Origin: Ignavibacteriales bacterium
Lineage (GTDB): Bacteria; Bacteroidota; Ignavibacteria; UBA10030
NCBI GenBank assembly: GCA_016218005.1
Contig: JACRFF010000177.1
Span: 1 to 9,326 of the forward strand
DNA: 9,326 bases
Direction: 5' to 3'
Made by a program: the position numbers and the translations under genes. Each line of letters begins with the position of its first letter. Position 1 is the first letter of the stretch. Of this stretch, positions 6,397 to 9,326 are shown piece after piece. The notes beneath the pieces were generated by a model. That model was not told the origin of the DNA. It ran no database searches and saw nothing but the letters and a program-made list of their open reading frames with translations.

Positions 6397-6409
6397 CCCG
6401 ACCCCGAAC

Positions 6410-7951
6410 ATGCGTTTCTCGCGTCGCAGCGGTATTCTCCTTCATCCTACGTCCTTACCAGGGCCATACGGAGCCGGAGACCTGGGTTTTTCATCGTATC
6501 ACTTCGTGGATTGGCTTGTCACTGCCGGTCAGTCGTTGTGGCAAGTGCTGCCGTTGGGACCGGTGGGCATGGCAAACTCACCGTACATGAGTCTCTCGGC
6601 TTTTGCCGGCAGTCCGCTGCTCATCGATCTTGACGAACTTGTGAGGCGTGGATGGCTGGATGCAAACCATCTGCAGCAGTGTCCGGACTTTCCCACTCAT
6701 CGTGTTGACTACGAAAACGTCGTTTCGTTTCGCATCGAACGGTTGCGTGAAGCCGCAGAGCGTTTCGCGCAGAAGGGCAGCTCGGCGGACAAAGCGCAAT
6801 ACGAATTGTTCTGCCGCGAGCACGCTTCGTGGCTGAATGACTATTCGTTGTTTCAGGCGTTGAACGACCGACACCACGGCGCATTATGGAGCCAGTGGGA
6901 AAAAGAGTTGGTGTCTCGAAAGGCAACGGCTCTGAGAAAAGCCGCGAAAGAGCTTGGCGCCGGCATTGAATTTCACAAATTCACGCAGTGGTGTTTTTAT
7001 GAGCAATGGAAATTGCTCAGGAAGTATGCAAACGAACGCGGTGTAAAGCTTGTGGGCGACATTCCCATCTTCGTGGCGCACCACAGCTCGGATGTTTGGG
7101 CGAATCCTCACGAGTTTCATCTTGATGCACACGGCAATCCAACGCGCGTGGCAGGTGTTCCGCCCGATTATTTTAGCGAGACTGGCCAGCGCTGGGGAAA
7201 TCCGTTGTATCGTTGGGACGTGATGAAGGAAGAGCGGTACGCGTGGTGGGTTGAACGTTTCCGTGCATCGTTTGAACTCTTCGACTTTGTTCGCATCGAC
7301 CATTTCCGCGGCTTTGCTGCTTGCTGGCAAATTCCTTCAAGCGAGAAAACGGCGGTCAAAGGCAAGTGGGTGAATGGCCCGGGCGGGGATTTGTTCAAAG
7401 CGGTAGAGAAAAAACTTGGTAAACTGGCTATCATCGCCGAAGACCTAGGATTGATTACGCCGGATGTAGTGGAGTTGCGCAACAAGTTCGAGTTTCCCGG
7501 AATGAAAGTGCTGCAATTTGCATTTGCCAACGGTCCGGAAGATGTCTTCCTGCCGCACAACTATGTTCCGAACTGCGTCGTCTACACCGGAACTCACGAC
7601 AACGACACGACACGCGGATGGTACGAAAAAGCGACGGAGCGGGAACGAGACCACGTGCGGAGATATCTCACCGTGAGCGGCGATGAAATTCATTGGGACT
7701 TGATCCGTGCCGCGTCGCGGTCGGTGGCAGATATGTGCGTTGTTCCGATGCAAGATGTGCTGGGGCTTGGCAGCGAGCACCGGATGAATTTGCCCGGCAC
7801 GACGAAGAACAATTGGGAATGGCGCTTTGCATGGGATTGGGCAAAGCCCTACCACGCCGATACGTTGTACGAGATCACCGCGTTGAATAATCGGTGCAAA
7901 CCCGACCGACTGTCGCTGCCGCTGTATCCATCAAATATGACCAAGCCGTAG
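6410..7951 (+). CDS. malQ: 4-alpha-glucanotransferase (amylomaltase, GH77)
   Basis: This cytoplasmic GH77 enzyme transfers alpha-1,4-glucan segments between maltodextrins and is used in maltose or glycogen turnover. At 513 residues it is the short form close to Thermus amylomaltase (about 500), without the N-terminal extension of E. coli MalQ. The N-terminus RRSGILLHPTSLPGPYGAGDLG (5-26) is diagnostic. Catalytic residues fall at positions offset by four from the Thermus numbering as I recall it: nucleophile Asp297 in VRIDHFRGF, acid/base Glu344 in AEDLG, and the stabilising Asp399 in GTHDNDTTRGW. LPGTTKNNWEWR (461-472) is also typical. It starts 13 bases after rluB, with no SD but with CCGAAC directly before the ATG, as in lysS. 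No other glycogen or maltose gene is in the window, so its place among translation genes looks incidental. Confidence 0.96.
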   Translation: MRFSRRSGILLHPTSLPGPYGAGDLGFSSYHFVDWLVTAGQSLWQVLPLGPVGMANSPYMSLSAFAGSPLLIDLDELVRRGWLDANHLQQCPDFPTHRVDYENVVSFRIERLREAAERFAQKGSSADKAQYELFCREHASWLNDYSLFQALNDRHHGALWSQWEKELVSRKATALRKAAKELGAGIEFHKFTQWCFYEQWKLLRKYANERGVKLVGDIPIFVAHHSSDVWANPHEFHLDAHGNPTRVAGVPPDYFSETGQRWGNPLYRWDVMKEERYAWWVERFRASFELFDFVRIDHFRGFAACWQIPSSEKTAVKGKWVNGPGGDLFKAVEKKLGKLAIIAEDLGLITPDVVELRNKFEFPGMKVLQFAFANGPEDVFLPHNYVPNCVVYTGTHDNDTTRGWYEKATERERDHVRRYLTVSGDEIHWDLIRAASRSVADMCVVPMQDVLGLGSEHRMNLPGTTKNNWEWRFAWDWAKPYHADTLYEITALNNRCKPDRLSLPLYPSNMTKP

Positions 7952-8005
7952 CGTTCCGGCGGCGGTCGATTTTTCACTTCACAATAGAAATAGAACACAC
8001 CGAAC

Positions 8006-9326
8006 ATGAGCGCCAAAGGGCAACAACCGCAATCATCATCGCACCACAATTCTGCCCACGACGATCTTAACGTTCTCATGCTTCGTCGGCGGGAAGAACT
8101 TGAGCATCTCAAACAACTTGGCGTCAATCCGTATCCGTATGAATTTGACCGCGACGCTTTTTCTAAGGAGATCATCGAGTCATTCAAGGATGAAGCGGCA
8201 GCCCGTACTGTTTCGATTGCGGGGCGCATCATGTCGATTCGCAGAATGGGGAAGGCTTCATTCTGCCACCTGCAAGATTCGCAAGGAAAGATTCAGGTCT
8301 ACCTGAAGAAAGATGACCTCGGAACGACGTACGACGCATTCAGATTGCTCGATATCGGCGATATTATCGGTGTGAAAGGATTTGTCTTTCGCACGAAGAT
8401 GGGAGAAATTTCCATACACGCGCAACACATGGTGCTGCTAACAAAGTCTCTGCGTCCGATGCCGGTGGTGAAGGAACGTGTGGATGAACAAGGCAACAAG
8501 GTTGTGTACGACCCGTTTTCTGACAAAGAACTTCGTTATCGGCAGCGCTATGTCGACCTCATTGTCAGTCCGGACGTGCGGCAAGTGTTTTACCAGCGTG
8601 CAAAGATCATCAGCACCATGCGAAGCTATTTGGATGAGCGAGGTTTCTTGGAAGTTGAGACTCCGGTGTTGCAGCCCGTGTATGGCGGCGCTTCAGCGCG
8701 ACCGTTTGTTGCGCACCACAACGCCCTTGATATCGACCTCTATCTCCGTATTGCAGATGAGTTGTATTTGAAACGATTGATTGTCGGCGGATTTGATGGC
8801 GTGTACGAAATCTCCAAAGACTTCCGCAACGAAGGCATGGACCGGACGCACAATCCCGAGTTCACAATGATGGAATTGTACGTCGCATACAAAGACTACC
8901 GATGGATGATGAGCTTGGTCGAAGAGATGATCTATCACATCTGCGTTGCCGTCAACGGAACTGCAAAAATAACTGTTGGCAATACCCCGATTGATTTTAC
9001 CCCGCCGTGGCGTCGGTTGACGATGTTTGACGCCATTCACGAGCATACGGGTCAGAATCTGCGCGGCAAATCTGAATCGGAACTACGGAGTGCTGCCAAA
9101 GACCTCCGCATCGGTGTCGAGCCATCCATGGGCGCCGGCGCTATCATTAATGAAATCTTTGGAGAGAAAGTTGAGCCGCATCTCATCCAACCAACCTTCA
9201 TTACCGATTATCCATTGGAAATGTCGCCTCTGGCCAAGAAGCATCGTTCGGAACCGGGACTCGTGGAGCGATTCGAGGCGATCGTGAACGGCAAAGAGAT
9301 GTGCAACGCCTTCTCAGAACTGAACG
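8006..9326 (+). CDS. lysS: Lysyl-tRNA synthetase, class II (3' partial)
   Basis: LysRS charges tRNA-Lys. The frame stays open from the ATG at 8006 to the window edge, giving 440 residues of an expected ~500. A hydrophilic N-terminal lead (about 25 residues, rich in Ser, Gln and His) precedes the [21 protein letters not shown] segment. The OB-fold anticodon-binding domain follows at about 70-160. RYRQRYVDL then leads into the class II catalytic core, with GGASARPF at 227-234, [21 protein letters not shown], and motif 2 [20 protein letters not shown] beginning at 273. [12 protein letters not shown] and the [20 protein letters not shown] stretch precede the missing motif 3. The family usually has GGAAARPF; here the second Ala is Ser. 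The start has no SD, and ATG at residue 25 is an alternative. It lies 54 bases after malQ; I see no clear terminator or promoter in that gap. Confidence 0.97.
   Translation, partial: MSAKGQQPQSSSHHNSAHDDLNVLMLRRREELEHLKQLGVNPYPYEFDRDAFSKEIIESFKDEAAARTVSIAGRIMSIRRMGKASFCHLQDSQGKIQVYLKKDDLGTTYDAFRLLDIGDIIGVKGFVFRTKMGEISIHAQHMVLLTKSLRPMPVVKERVDEQGNKVVYDPFSDKELRYRQRYVDLIVSPDVRQVFYQRAKIISTMRSYLDERGFLEVETPVLQPVYGGASARPFVAHHNALDIDLYLRIADELYLKRLIVGGFDGVYEISKDFRNEGMDRTHNPEFTMMELYVAYKDYRWMMSLVEEMIYHICVAVNGTAKITVGNTPIDFTPPWRRLTMFDAIHEHTGQNLRGKSESELRSAAKDLRIGVEPSMGAGAIINEIFGEKVEPHLIQPTFITDYPLEMSPLAKKHRSEPGLVERFEAIVNGKEMCNAFSELN

Noticed and set aside
7945..7976. GCCG/CGGC pairing plus T-run after malQ as a terminator
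   Set aside because: The stem is only 4 bp with the T-run separated by over 10 bases; it is not a credible intrinsic terminator.
2282..8700. 10-base repeat CTTCAGCGCG at 2282-2291 and 8691-8700 (partial copy at 2254)
   Set aside because: Dozens of 10-base matches are expected by chance in 9 kb, and the 8691 copy is coding sequence for the conserved LysRS GASAR segment.
1..9326. CRISPR array, tRNA/rRNA gene, T-box or insertion sequence
   Set aside because: No spaced direct repeats, tRNA cloverleaf, T-box elements ahead of trpS, terminal inverted repeats or transposase were seen. All long stretches are accounted for by housekeeping genes.

Overview
This 9.3 kb window is a compact, all-forward stretch of housekeeping genes from a bacterial chromosome of moderate GC (about half, by eye). 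Eight protein-coding genes cover nearly everything. In order they are: the 3' part of a Deg/HtrA periplasmic serine protease, aroC (chorismate synthase), a small HNH nuclease, trpS (tryptophanyl-tRNA synthetase), scpA and scpB (kleisin and kleisin-binding subunits of SMC condensin), an rluB-type 23S rRNA pseudouridine synthase, malQ (4-alpha-glucanotransferase), and the 5' part of lysS (class II lysyl-tRNA synthetase). I see no RNA gene, CRISPR array, insertion sequence, prophage gene or large repeat.

Layout. The htrA fragment ends in a good intrinsic terminator, and aroC follows as its own unit with a clear Shine-Dalgarno (SD) sequence and its own likely terminator. A sigma70-like promoter overlaps that second terminator and would drive the next block: HNH nuclease, trpS, scpA, scpB, rluB, malQ. 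Gaps in this block are 4 to 13 bases, and scpB overlaps rluB by 55 bases, which suggests one transcript. lysS follows after 54 bases with no clear terminator or promoter, so it may belong to the same transcript.

Organism. The proteins are ordinary bacterial orthologues. The LysRS segment just before the conserved RYRQRYVDL stretch and the mixed use of SD sites recall the Bacteroidota/Chlorobi/Ignavibacteria side of the tree. This is inference from memory without a search and I hold it weakly.

How the genes fit together. The block mixes translation (trpS, rluB, lysS), chromosome organisation (scpA, scpB), an uncharacterised nuclease and one glycogen/maltodextrin enzyme. No single pathway links them. 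trpS beside aroC is thematically close (chorismate leads to tryptophan), but terminator-like and promoter-like sequences lie between them.

No new multi-gene system is evident. Two details stand out. ScpB has a tail of about 180 residues ending in an amphipathic basic helix that is encoded in the overlap with rluB. trpS has no ATG, GTG or TTG upstream of its conserved N-terminus: a 7-bp tandem duplication leaves a CTG as the best start.
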